Shown piece by piece: positions 27,784 to 36,038 of a DNA stretch of 64,000 nt. Under the pieces are notes generated by a model that ran no database searches, had not been told where the DNA came from, and saw only the letters and a program-made list of their open reading frames with translations. The position numbers were made by a program, and so were the translations under genes. How positions within the stretch are numbered: the first letter of the stretch is position 1; every line of letters begins with the position of its first letter. Source of the stretch: Rubripirellula reticaptiva (GTDB taxonomy: Bacteria; Planctomycetota; Planctomycetia; Pirellulales; Pirellulaceae); assembly GCF_007860175.1 (NCBI RefSeq), contig NZ_SJPX01000004.1:124001-188000 (forward strand), given 5' to 3'.

Positions 27784-28998
27784 ATGACTTTGTACGACCG
27801 ATTGGTTCAATGCGAACAGGCGATGCAGGGTCTGGCTGGCGCCGCGCCGGATGCGAAAACGATCACGCGACTGCGGCGCGAATGGGGCGACGATCTGGCT
27901 CAATTGATGACCACGTCGGCCGCGCTGCAATCGAAAGCTGAATCGAAGCTGGGGCCCGGGCCATGGTGGGTCAGCGAAAAATCGTTGCAACAGTCAACTC
28001 CGTGGCAGGTTGCACAGTTGAAATCGCAATGGTTTGGCGATCGGACGGTTTACGATTTGTGCTGCGGCATCGGTGGCGATGCGTTTCAGTTGGCTCGCCG
28101 CGGTCCAGTCGTTGCGGTCGATCGCGATGAAACGGTGGCTGCGATGGCAGCGGTGAACCTGGGTCGCCTTGGTGACGTAAAAAACGCGTCAGCTCGCTGT
28201 GATGATGTGACGCAAGTTGACGTACCGGCGGACGCCGCGATTCATGTCGACCCCGATCGCCGAGCGGGAGGACGACGAACATCCGACCCGGATCAATACG
28301 AACCGGATTGGTCGGAAGTGTTGCGTATGATCGATCATGTTCCGGCAGCGATCATCAAGCTGGCACCCGCCGCAATGCCTGAAATACCGTCGACGATGGA
28401 CACCGCACGGCTTTGGATTTCATTGTCCGGATCGGTTCGCGAACAGTCGTTACTGTTGGGCGAGGTGATCGGGCAATCAGGTTTGCAATCTGGACATCGT
28501 GCGGCATACCGTGCCGGACAGGACGGTGTCTGGTCTCGGTTTGTAGTTTCGCACGATCAGATTGACGAAGTTTCGCACTACCGAGGCAAATCAAACGGCG
28601 CGCAGGCGATCGGCGAGTGCTTGATTGACCCTGATGGCGCAATTCGTGCAGCCGGTCTAACGATTGCGTTCGCCAATCAAAACCGATTGCGGTTGGTAGG
28701 CAAGCCATCCGGGTTTCTAACCGGCGACGAGTCGGTCGCTTCCTTGATTCTGAATTCGGGAATGGGGTTGGTGGGCCGTGTTATTTGGAGTGGGGCGGCC
28801 GACGATCGAAAGTTGCGCCGCGAGCTTCGCAGTCGCAACGTGTATCCCGAGACGATCAAAGTGCGCGGTAGCGAGCACGATCCCCTCGCGTTAACGCGTC
28901 GGTATCGATCGACCGGCGAACGTCCGGTCACACTTTGGCTCAGTCGTGCGGGCGAGCGAGTCTACGCGGCGATCACCGAACCCATTTTGGCAACTTAG
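27784..28998 (+). CDS. Class I SAM-dependent methyltransferase with THUMP-like domain
   Basis: A 404-aa protein from the ATG at 27784; the longer frame from 27604 adds an unlikely 60-residue extension. An N-terminal helical region (about 1-80) precedes a Rossmann fold with SAM motif VYDLCCGIGGDAFQLA (about 91-106), VVAVDRDETV and the acidic HVDPDRRAGGR. The C-terminal part (about 300-404), with VIWSGAADDRKLRRELR, EHDPLALTRRY and RPVTLWLSR, resembles the THUMP-like domain (PF18096) of rRNA/tRNA methyltransferase relatives. The nucleic acid substrate is an inference from the family. Confidence 0.8.
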   Translation: MTLYDRLVQCEQAMQGLAGAAPDAKTITRLRREWGDDLAQLMTTSAALQSKAESKLGPGPWWVSEKSLQQSTPWQVAQLKSQWFGDRTVYDLCCGIGGDAFQLARRGPVVAVDRDETVAAMAAVNLGRLGDVKNASARCDDVTQVDVPADAAIHVDPDRRAGGRRTSDPDQYEPDWSEVLRMIDHVPAAIIKLAPAAMPEIPSTMDTARLWISLSGSVREQSLLLGEVIGQSGLQSGHRAAYRAGQDGVWSRFVVSHDQIDEVSHYRGKSNGAQAIGECLIDPDGAIRAAGLTIAFANQNRLRLVGKPSGFLTGDESVASLILNSGMGLVGRVIWSGAADDRKLRRELRSRNVYPETIKVRGSEHDPLALTRRYRSTGERPVTLWLSRAGERVYAAITEPILAT

Positions 28999-29032
28999 AT
29001 TCTGGATCTTTAGATCCGCGGCGGCAGAATCT
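28997..29032. terminator. Hairpin shared by two convergent genes
   Basis: AGATTCTG (28997-29004) pairs with CAGAATCT (29025-29032), and inside it GGATCT (29004-29009) with AGATCC (29012-29017). It overlaps the stop of the methyltransferase gene and the last codons of the convergent kinase gene. No T-run; probably a 3'-end structure for both. Confidence 0.45.
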
Positions 29033-31676
29033 CAGCCGCTCGGTCAAGCAATCGGACAGCCGAGAAGCTGGGGTGAACTGCCAACAGTAGCGGGATCATC
29101 GGAGGCATCGGGTCGATCAATTCGGCGAGTGCGGTGTCATCGATCCCGGGCGTGTTCCGAGTTTGCCAAATCGCCTGATTGGCTTGTTCGCCGAACGGAC
29201 CATACGGCAGCGAAGCAAGGTGTTTTTTTCGTTCATTGAAATAGTCGGCCGCTGACAACGGGGTGCCGCTGTTTACCGAATTCGTCGCAAATGAATCGTG
29301 CAGCGCGGCGGCTTCGACGAATCGATCTTGTGATTCATAAATGTCGACTAAAAGCCCGCGGGCAAGTGGATGGTTGTCGTAACGGTCGATCAAGTACATC
29401 GCATCCGCAATCGCCCGTTTGGTGTTACCCGCGAACCACGCCGATCTGGCTCGGTCAACTTTTACGGTCATGGATAGAGGGTTTAGAAGCGACGCTTCGC
29501 GCAGCGCGACGGTGGCTTCCCGTTGATGTCCCAGAGCCAGTAGCAGCAATCCATACTGGTGTTGGACTTGCCATCGATTGGGTGCAACGGTTGCTAATTC
29601 ACGGAACGCTTGCTCGGCTTGTTTGTATCGCCCGAGTGTTTGCCAATCCATCATTGCAATCGCTAGTCGAGCATCGATTGACGTCGGGTCTCGTTTGAGA
29701 GCGTCGTCGGCACGGGCACGCGATTGGCGTACCAATTCCGCGGTCTCAGTGGTTGGCGATTGTCCAGCAAGCGTGATTGATGTTAACGCGATGCCGGCTA
29801 GCGGATCAACGAATCGAGGGTCCGCTTTGTGTGCTCGTTGAAAGCATTTAAGTGCCATCGCCAGGCCACAAACGCTGTCGGGGTCAGATCGTGTTTCGCC
29901 ATCGACCAGGCATCGAAATGATTCCGTAGTGGGTGGAGTCACGTCGGCGGCCGTTGAGGTTAGGCTTTGGTTGATGACAGCGGCGATCTCGGTTGCCAAT
30001 CGACTTTGTTCCAGCAAGTTGTCGCCGGCCTGAAGTTGGATTTTTCGGCCCCAAATCTGCGAACCCGTTCTCGATGAAATCATTTGCAAGTCGAGTTCGA
30101 CGAAAGGCTTTTCGCCAATCTTGACGCTTTGAACATTGCCGCTCAACAATGCGTCGACTTCAAGTTCGCGTCCGATACTGCGCAATTGCTCGGGCGTGTC
30201 CGCGGTCAGCGGCCGGAATCGAGGGACTCGCACGCTTGGCATTCGTGACAATTCGTGTACCAACAAAGCCGACAGTTCTTCGCCCCGGTGCATTGGCTTG
30301 TCACCCATCGGCTCGCCGTTTTCGCTTGCGTCGGTCTCGTCGCTGCTTGCCGCTGATGCATCGGTAAACGTCAGGACCGCAAGCGATTCGATTTCGCCAA
30401 GTTCCGTGCGTGGTTGTTGCATGTACCAAATTGCCGTTCCCATGCCGAACAAGACTAGACACGCTGCGGCAGCAATTCTGATGAAATGAATGGCGTTGGT
30501 TGATGGTCGGCTGGCAACGCGCTTTGATGGATCGCCGGGGATGGAATCAGAATCCAAATTGGCTCGCAGTTGATCGGCGATGATGGCAGCCGAGGCGGGG
30601 CGTTGGGTAGGATCTTTCCGCAAACATTGGCTGATCAGATTGGATAAGTCGATATCGTCGCGCCGGCGACTCGGGTCGACTGGCGGATCATCATTCAACG
30701 TCGCTGTGATTCGAGATGCTTTGGTGGTCCCTTCGAACGCATACTTTCGATAGAAGGACTCGTACAAAATGCAACCGAGCGAGAAGATATCGGCCATCGG
30801 TGTGACGGGCTCGCCGCGTGCCTGTTCGGGCGCCATGTACCCCGGCGTGCCAAGAATCATGCCTTCGTGTGTTTGTTCCGAATCGGCATCGAGGGCCGAG
30901 GGAGGCACTCGCGATAGACCAAAGTCGAACAGTTTGACGATCGTGGCACATGCGTCTTCGGTAGCGTTAGAACGCCGAACCAGCATGATGTTGTGCGGTT
31001 TCAAGTCTCGGTGAACAACGCCAGCTGCGTGAGCCGTTGCCAGCGCACTGGCAATTTGAGCACCGAAGCGTCGGACTTCGTCGATTGAAAGCGGTTGTCG
31101 TTCCAATCGCGAATCGAATGACTCGCCATCCAAGTGTTCCATCACTGCATACGGAAGTCCTTGGTACGAACCGACGTCAAAGAGTTCGACGATGTTAGGG
31201 TGACTGATACTGGCAACGGCTCGCGCTTCGCGTTGGAATCGTTCGTTCAAGTCGCGGCGACGAGCGATTTTTCCGGCTAGCATTTTGATCGCAACGGATC
31301 GACCGAGCCGTTGGTCAATCGCTTTGAAAACGACGCCCATGCCACCATGGCCGAGTGTGCCTTCGATCACATAGGGACCGATCACTGTGCCCGGCGTTGG
31401 AAGCACCATCGATTGATCGCCGGGTGTTCCTTTCGACAGGGTAGGCATTGATCCGAAGGGAATCGATGTCGGCGGCAAAGTCGAACCTTGGTTCTCGGTC
31501 AATTCATCGCGAACCAATTCCAACTCACGGCGGAGTTCCAATGCGCTTTCGCCGCCATGTTGGTCAACAAGCGAATCAATCGACGGTGACTCACCACGTC
31601 GCAGGTCGGATTCGTATTGCAAGCAGACCCCATCAATGCGTGCAAGTTCGATTGCTGGCAGATCTTCCAGGCTCAT
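29010..31676 (-). CDS. Ser/Thr protein kinase with TPR sensor region, partner of ECF sigma factor
   Basis: An 888-aa membrane kinase. After about 95 residues comes a Hanks-type domain (about 98-370): LGHGGMGVVFKAID, Lys in VAIKML, VVHRDLKPHNIML, KLFDFGLSR and GTPGYMAPEQARGE. A membrane helix follows (about 392-413, IRIAAAACLVLFGMG). The extracytoplasmic half starts with a TolB/FlgO-like region (LAVLTFTDAS, IGRELEVDALLSGNV, about 430-560) and then TPR repeats (about 590-820). The start codon overlaps the sigma stop in ATGA, implying translational coupling. Kinases of this kind accompany planctomycete ECF factors and probably control them by phosphorylation. Confidence 0.9.
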   Translation of the reverse strand: MSLEDLPAIELARIDGVCLQYESDLRRGESPSIDSLVDQHGGESALELRRELELVRDELTENQGSTLPPTSIPFGSMPTLSKGTPGDQSMVLPTPGTVIGPYVIEGTLGHGGMGVVFKAIDQRLGRSVAIKMLAGKIARRRDLNERFQREARAVASISHPNIVELFDVGSYQGLPYAVMEHLDGESFDSRLERQPLSIDEVRRFGAQIASALATAHAAGVVHRDLKPHNIMLVRRSNATEDACATIVKLFDFGLSRVPPSALDADSEQTHEGMILGTPGYMAPEQARGEPVTPMADIFSLGCILYESFYRKYAFEGTTKASRITATLNDDPPVDPSRRRDDIDLSNLISQCLRKDPTQRPASAAIIADQLRANLDSDSIPGDPSKRVASRPSTNAIHFIRIAAAACLVLFGMGTAIWYMQQPRTELGEIESLAVLTFTDASAASSDETDASENGEPMGDKPMHRGEELSALLVHELSRMPSVRVPRFRPLTADTPEQLRSIGRELEVDALLSGNVQSVKIGEKPFVELDLQMISSRTGSQIWGRKIQLQAGDNLLEQSRLATEIAAVINQSLTSTAADVTPPTTESFRCLVDGETRSDPDSVCGLAMALKCFQRAHKADPRFVDPLAGIALTSITLAGQSPTTETAELVRQSRARADDALKRDPTSIDARLAIAMMDWQTLGRYKQAEQAFRELATVAPNRWQVQHQYGLLLLALGHQREATVALREASLLNPLSMTVKVDRARSAWFAGNTKRAIADAMYLIDRYDNHPLARGLLVDIYESQDRFVEAAALHDSFATNSVNSGTPLSAADYFNERKKHLASLPYGPFGEQANQAIWQTRNTPGIDDTALAELIDPMPPMIPLLLAVHPSFSAVRLLDRAAEILPPRI

Positions 31677-32329
31677 GCTTTTGACTCGATTTCGTCGTCA
31701 CTGTTATTCTCGTCAGCTTGTTCTGTCCAGGTTCGCCGGATCAATTGCAGTCGACGTTCAACCGCGCGCTTGGACAGCTCTAGTCGTGTGGCAATCTCGT
31801 CCACCAAGTAGCCGTCCATTCGCATGATCGCGATTTGCTTTAGCTGTTCGTCTTCAAGTTGGTCGAGCAACCCGTCACATGCCTCGGCTAATTCTGCGTG
31901 TATGTCGGCTGCATCCGATCCGCCGGTGATACCACCAATGCCACCCGACGTAAGCTCGCCGGCATGGTTCAGAAACACCGATTCGCCTCTGACTTTTCCG
32001 CCGCCTCTTTTTTGACGAGTTTGGCGGCGCAGGTGCGCTTGGGATTTGCGACTGGTCAACGTGATCAGCAGTCCCCACAAATTCTCGGGGCCGGAAAGAT
32101 CAGGAAACTGGTCGCGTCGGATTCCAGCGATGAAGCTATGAAAAGCGGAGATTGCGATGTCTTCCTCGTCCCCGCTGCGACGCAGATTCAAGGGCAATCG
32201 TTTGGCGGCGACCCGAACGAGTTGTTGGAAATAGCTTTCCCATAACTGAGTTGTTGCCTGTTCGTCTCCGTCGCGAACTTTTTCCAACAGTTCGGCGAAG
32301 GCTTCGGGTGAGTGTTCCATGTTCACCAT
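31673..32329 (-). CDS. ECF-type RNA polymerase sigma factor
   Basis: A 218-aa sigma-70 family regulator of the planctomycete kinase-associated ECF class. Region 2 is around residues 10-95 (AFAELLEKVRDGDEQATTQLW, DEEDIAISAFHSFI); region 4 is around 140-200 with EDEQLKQIAIMRMDGYLVDE and IATRLELSKRAVERRLQLI, a DNA-binding helix-turn-helix. ATG at 32329 is used; an ATG three codons later is possible. It lies nine bases after ygfZ and overlaps the kinase gene, so all three form an operon. No anti-sigma factor gene is adjacent, fitting kinase control. Confidence 0.9.
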   Translation of the reverse strand: MVNMEHSPEAFAELLEKVRDGDEQATTQLWESYFQQLVRVAAKRLPLNLRRSGDEEDIAISAFHSFIAGIRRDQFPDLSGPENLWGLLITLTSRKSQAHLRRQTRQKRGGGKVRGESVFLNHAGELTSGGIGGITGGSDAADIHAELAEACDGLLDQLEDEQLKQIAIMRMDGYLVDEIATRLELSKRAVERRLQLIRRTWTEQADENNSDDEIESKA

Positions 32330-32338
32330 GATAGTGAT

Positions 32339-33343
32339 TTATTCGCGCAGTACGTTGGCGTCCAGTACGGTGGCGTTAAAGTCCTTGCCTTCCGCCGTGG
32401 TGCCTTTGGCCGTCGCAGCGGCATCAAAATGGCTGCGGCGGGCAAATCCGATCGCAATTGCATCCATGGGCGGGGCGGAATTAGAGCCGGAGTCGCGGTT
32501 CGTCGTCAGCACGGCAATGCTGGTCAATCGGCCGACCGTTTTTTCGTTAGCGACCAGCGTCGCATCTTTTTCGGGCGTCGCACCGCAAATGGACCAACGC
32601 ACCAATTTTTTTTGCACTTGGCCGAGTGCATCCAGCCGGGCCACGGTTTCCTGACCCAGATAGCAGCCCTTGGTGAAAGAAATCGCTAGATCGTCACGGT
32701 CCGCCTCTTGAGGCAGGTTGGCATCCGTCAAGTCAATACCGTACCAAGGGAATCCTGCCGCCGTTCGGGCAGCGTGAAGGGCGGCTTCGTCGCCAATGTC
32801 AATTGCCTTGCTTGCTAGCCATTGTTCCAGTTGGTCGATGTCATCCGGTGCAACCAAAATGACATCTGTGCCTTCGCCAAGCCATCGAGTTCGGTATCGC
32901 TGTACCCTTATGTTGCCAATCGTGACATCGCCGATCACAGCAGCGTCGGTGGTGATGGCATTGGTGTCACAAGAGTCAAGTTTGATACCTAATTCGTCTG
33001 CAACGCCGGGACGAAGGACCAAGGCAACGAAATCCGCGTCGCGAATCGTCGGAACGGCGTCTTCTCGAATGGTGTACCGATCAATGTGAGCGACGATTCG
33101 ATCAGATTGTCCGCCAGCTCCGATCAAGCGGAACCGGTCTTCGAGACGATACAAAAAGCCGTGCCCGATGGTTTTGCCGCGAACATCTGTCACGAAGGTT
33201 TCGCGTCCTTCGCCGACGACAAGTTTTTTAACTTCATTCGTGGTGATGTTGTGCACGATCGCCGCCGAGTCGGCGCCGGTCGTATCGACGATTGAAAGCG
33301 GGCTGATTCGATAGATGGATGAAGTTTTCATCATGCCAAACAT
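32339..33343 (-). CDS. ygfZ: Folate-binding YgfZ/GcvT-like protein
   Basis: A 334-aa protein with GGAGAAG just upstream of its ATG. It carries the family signature KGCYLGQETVARLD (about residues 230-243) on a glycine-cleavage T-protein fold. YgfZ proteins bind tetrahydrofolate and help maintain certain Fe-S enzymes, including the tRNA-modifying MiaB. It is first in the operon ygfZ-sigma-kinase, an unexpected partner for a signalling pair. Divergent from the 71-aa gene, 121 bases away. Confidence 0.85.
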   Translation of the reverse strand: MFGMMKTSSIYRISPLSIVDTTGADSAAIVHNITTNEVKKLVVGEGRETFVTDVRGKTIGHGFLYRLEDRFRLIGAGGQSDRIVAHIDRYTIREDAVPTIRDADFVALVLRPGVADELGIKLDSCDTNAITTDAAVIGDVTIGNIRVQRYRTRWLGEGTDVILVAPDDIDQLEQWLASKAIDIGDEAALHAARTAAGFPWYGIDLTDANLPQEADRDDLAISFTKGCYLGQETVARLDALGQVQKKLVRWSICGATPEKDATLVANEKTVGRLTSIAVLTTNRDSGSNSAPPMDAIAIGFARRSHFDAAATAKGTTAEGKDFNATVLDANVLRE

Positions 33344-33464
33344 AGCAACTTCTCCCCAATCTGACTGCGGGGATGTCGTCGATTTGACGCGTCTTAAATT
33401 TGGGGGGAACGTCGTTCCTTTGGTTAGCGGAGTGGCCGCAATCTCTAAAATTCAGGAGACACTG

Positions 33465-33680
33465 ATGACGACGCCAGAACAAACAGAAACGGACGCTTTT
33501 TCCGATGTTCCATCGGAATTCAAAGTCGATGCGATCACGGCTGATCCGTTGCCATGGTTGATCCGAAATCTACGACAGCGCCAGGCATCGCAGCACTCGT
33601 CCATAGAAATCGGCGACAAGCACACCGTCACCGTACAAGGACCGGATGCTTTTCCCGCGACTCATCCGGTCGCCGACTGA
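33465..33680 (+). CDS. Small hypothetical protein
   Basis: A 71-aa product from the ATG at 33465 (MTTPEQTETDAFSDVPSEFK), chosen for the strong AGGAGAC just upstream; the open frame runs back into the ygfZ promoter region. Soluble and mixed charge, with PLPWLIRNLRQRQASQHSS as a likely helix. No recognised family. Co-directional with rarA, 64 bases downstream. Confidence 0.55.
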   Translation: MTTPEQTETDAFSDVPSEFKVDAITADPLPWLIRNLRQRQASQHSSIEIGDKHTVTVQGPDAFPATHPVAD

Positions 33681-33744
33681 TTGTCCTTGAGCTAGGCTTC
33701 GGGTTTGTTGTTTAACCGAACTCTGTCCATCACAAAGCCTGGCG

Positions 33745-35097
33745 ATGAACACAAACCGATCCCTGTTTGCGGACGCCGAAGAAGATAACCTCAAGCAAGC
33801 ACAGCCGTTAGCTGCACGCATGCGTCCGACTCGGTTAGCGGACTACGTCGGCCAGCAGCACATCCTGGGTGAAGGCAAGCTGCTGCGGCGGATGATCGAC
33901 GCGGGGCGATTAGGCAGCGTCATCTTTTCGGGACCGCCGGGCACTGGCAAAACAACGCTCGCGCACCTGTTGGCCATCGAAACGAAGAGCCAGTTGCGAA
34001 CCCTCAGTGCGGTGTCCAGCGGAGTGAAGGATGTGCGAGATGTCTTGGCTTGGGCCGGCGACTTGATCGCTTCAGGCGGTCCGAGGCCTTTGTTGTTCAT
34101 CGACGAGATTCATCGTTTTAGTAAGAGCCAGCAGGACGCGTTGTTGCCCGACGTCGAAGCCGGTGTGGTTTCGTTAATCGGCGCAACGACTAGCAACCCC
34201 TACTTCGCAGTCAACGCAGCGCTGCTTAGCCGAAGTCAGTTGTTCCAATTGGAAGCCCTATCGCCGGACGACATCGAAGGTCTGATTCGCCGTGCTATCA
34301 CCAATGCGGAATATGGACTTGGGGACATCGGCGTGAAAGTTGACGAAGACGCGATCGAGTATCTGTCGCACGCAAGCGAAGGCGATGCACGTCGCGCACT
34401 ATCAGCGCTGGAAATTGCGGTTCGCAGTTGCGGTAAAGGATCGGTCACGCGAGACATCGTGAAAGAATCGCTCGGCAGTCGCTTGGGCGGATACGACGCC
34501 ACCGGTGACGACCACTATGACTTGATCAGTGCGATGATCAAATCCATCCGCGGCAGCGATGCCGACGCTGGGATTTATTGGTTGGCCCGAATGCTTGAAG
34601 GTGGCGAAGACATCCGTTTTCTTTGTCGCCGGTTGGTGATCCTGGCGAGCGAGGATATCGGTAACGCCGATCCGCAAGCATTGTCGATCGCAGTCGCGGC
34701 GATGCAAGCGTGCGAGTTCATCGGATTGCCGGAAGCGCAGCTTACGCTCAGCCAAACGGTTGCCTATCTAGCGCTAGCTCCGAAAAGCAACGCAGCGACC
34801 AAAGCGATCGCCGATGCTCGGACTGATGTCCGTGAAAACAAAATCGTGCCCGTGCCAAAGCACTTGCGGGATGCCCATTATGCAGGCGCATCGGAACTCG
34901 GGAACGGCGATGGCTATCGGTCTGCTCATAAAGTCGAAGGCGGTGTCGTGGCGCTGGATTATCTGGGCGTTGATCGACGTTACTACAAGCCGGTCGATCG
35001 AGGCTTCGAAGCCGAGCTGAAGGTGCGGATGGAAGGCATCCGGAAAATTCTGGATGAAGGCAAGGGCTGCAGCCAAGGTGATTCTCAGCAAGATTGA
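33745..35097 (+). CDS. rarA: Replication-associated recombination protein A (RarA/MgsA ATPase)
   Basis: A 450-aa AAA+ ATPase acting at stalled replication forks in the cytoplasm. N-terminal RPTRLADYVGQQHILG is typical of the clamp-loader-like RarA family. Walker A is FSGPPGTGKTTLAHLLA (about residues 54-70), Walker B LLFIDEIHRFSKSQQDALLP (about 109-128), sensor 1 LIGATTSNPYFAVN (about 138-151). The C-terminal tetramerisation region includes HYDLISAMIKSIRGSDADA and the end motif with RYYKP. Full length. Confidence 0.95.
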   Translation: MNTNRSLFADAEEDNLKQAQPLAARMRPTRLADYVGQQHILGEGKLLRRMIDAGRLGSVIFSGPPGTGKTTLAHLLAIETKSQLRTLSAVSSGVKDVRDVLAWAGDLIASGGPRPLLFIDEIHRFSKSQQDALLPDVEAGVVSLIGATTSNPYFAVNAALLSRSQLFQLEALSPDDIEGLIRRAITNAEYGLGDIGVKVDEDAIEYLSHASEGDARRALSALEIAVRSCGKGSVTRDIVKESLGSRLGGYDATGDDHYDLISAMIKSIRGSDADAGIYWLARMLEGGEDIRFLCRRLVILASEDIGNADPQALSIAVAAMQACEFIGLPEAQLTLSQTVAYLALAPKSNAATKAIADARTDVRENKIVPVPKHLRDAHYAGASELGNGDGYRSAHKVEGGVVALDYLGVDRRYYKPVDRGFEAELKVRMEGIRKILDEGKGCSQGDSQQD

Positions 35098-35202
35098 GAA
35101 AAGTAGATTGAGTTTGGCTTGTTTGCGACCGGAAACGCTTCATTAGATATACTTGTTCGCTTCCCTCCGTTTGGAACCTTGCCTCTCTCCAAGAATCGAC
35201 GA

Positions 35203-35925
35203 ATGAAAATTGTTCTCAATGCTGCCGCGGTCCTGACTTTTCTTGTCCTATCTGCCGCCGCGGTCGTGGCCGATGACGCGTCGGCCGCGACCGTTGACGA
35301 AGCCGGCACAAAGATGATAGCCGACGGCTTTACGCCTCTGTTTAATGGCGAAAATTTGGACGGATGGCGAAATCCCTTCGACTATGGCGAGGCGAAAGTC
35401 GTTGACGGTGAAATCAATTTGCTGGCCAGCAAAAAGTTTTTCTTGGTCACCGAAAAGACCTACAAAGATTTTCACGTGGTCGTGGAAATCAAGCTTCCCG
35501 AAGGCCCGGCGAATTCGGGTGTAATGTTTCGGTGTCATGTCAAACCGAACAAGGTGTTCGGCTATCAAGCCGAATGTGATGGTTCGGACCGATGCTGGTC
35601 GGCAGGACTATTTGACGAAGGACGACGTGGTTGGATTTGGCCAAGTCGTAAAGGGCGATCGAAGGACGAGTTCTTGAAATACGAGCAAGAGTCGCAAGAT
35701 TACTTCAAGAAGCCTGAAATTGCCGGAGCCCTAAAACGCAACGATTGGAATCGTTACGAAGTTATCTGCCGCGGCGATCACATCGTGATCAAGTTGAACG
35801 ACGTTAAGGTCACCGACTTGCATGACGCAACCGATGCGGAAGGCTACATCGCCATCCAGCACCACGGCGAGAAGGGACAGACTTACAAGTTCCGCAATCT
35901 ATTCATCAAGGAATTTGCTGAGTGA
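35203..35925 (+). CDS. Secreted DUF1080 (3-keto-disaccharide hydrolase-like) protein
   Basis: A 240-aa product from the ATG at 35203 (MKIVLNAAAVLTFLVLSAAA), with a signal peptide to about residue 24. The DUF1080 concanavalin-like fold is shown by FTPLFNGENLDGWRNP (about 46-61), NSGVMFRCHV, and YEVICRGDHIVIKLNDVKV with a final YIAIQHHGEKGQTYKFRNLF. The family includes 3-keto-glucoside hydrolases and is greatly expanded in planctomycetes. Exact substrate unknown. Co-directional with the DUF5060-type protein that follows after 113 bases. Confidence 0.85.
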   Translation: MKIVLNAAAVLTFLVLSAAAVVADDASAATVDEAGTKMIADGFTPLFNGENLDGWRNPFDYGEAKVVDGEINLLASKKFFLVTEKTYKDFHVVVEIKLPEGPANSGVMFRCHVKPNKVFGYQAECDGSDRCWSAGLFDEGRRGWIWPSRKGRSKDEFLKYEQESQDYFKKPEIAGALKRNDWNRYEVICRGDHIVIKLNDVKVTDLHDATDAEGYIAIQHHGEKGQTYKFRNLFIKEFAE

Positions 35926-36038
35926 TCGCGTTGGACTTCTGACCATTGATCGCGATCAACGGCGTCGCGGTGTCGAACAACCGGGCGTCGTCCATGGCCT
36001 TCTGATTTTTGCAACTTCAAACTCCGAGATACTCACGC

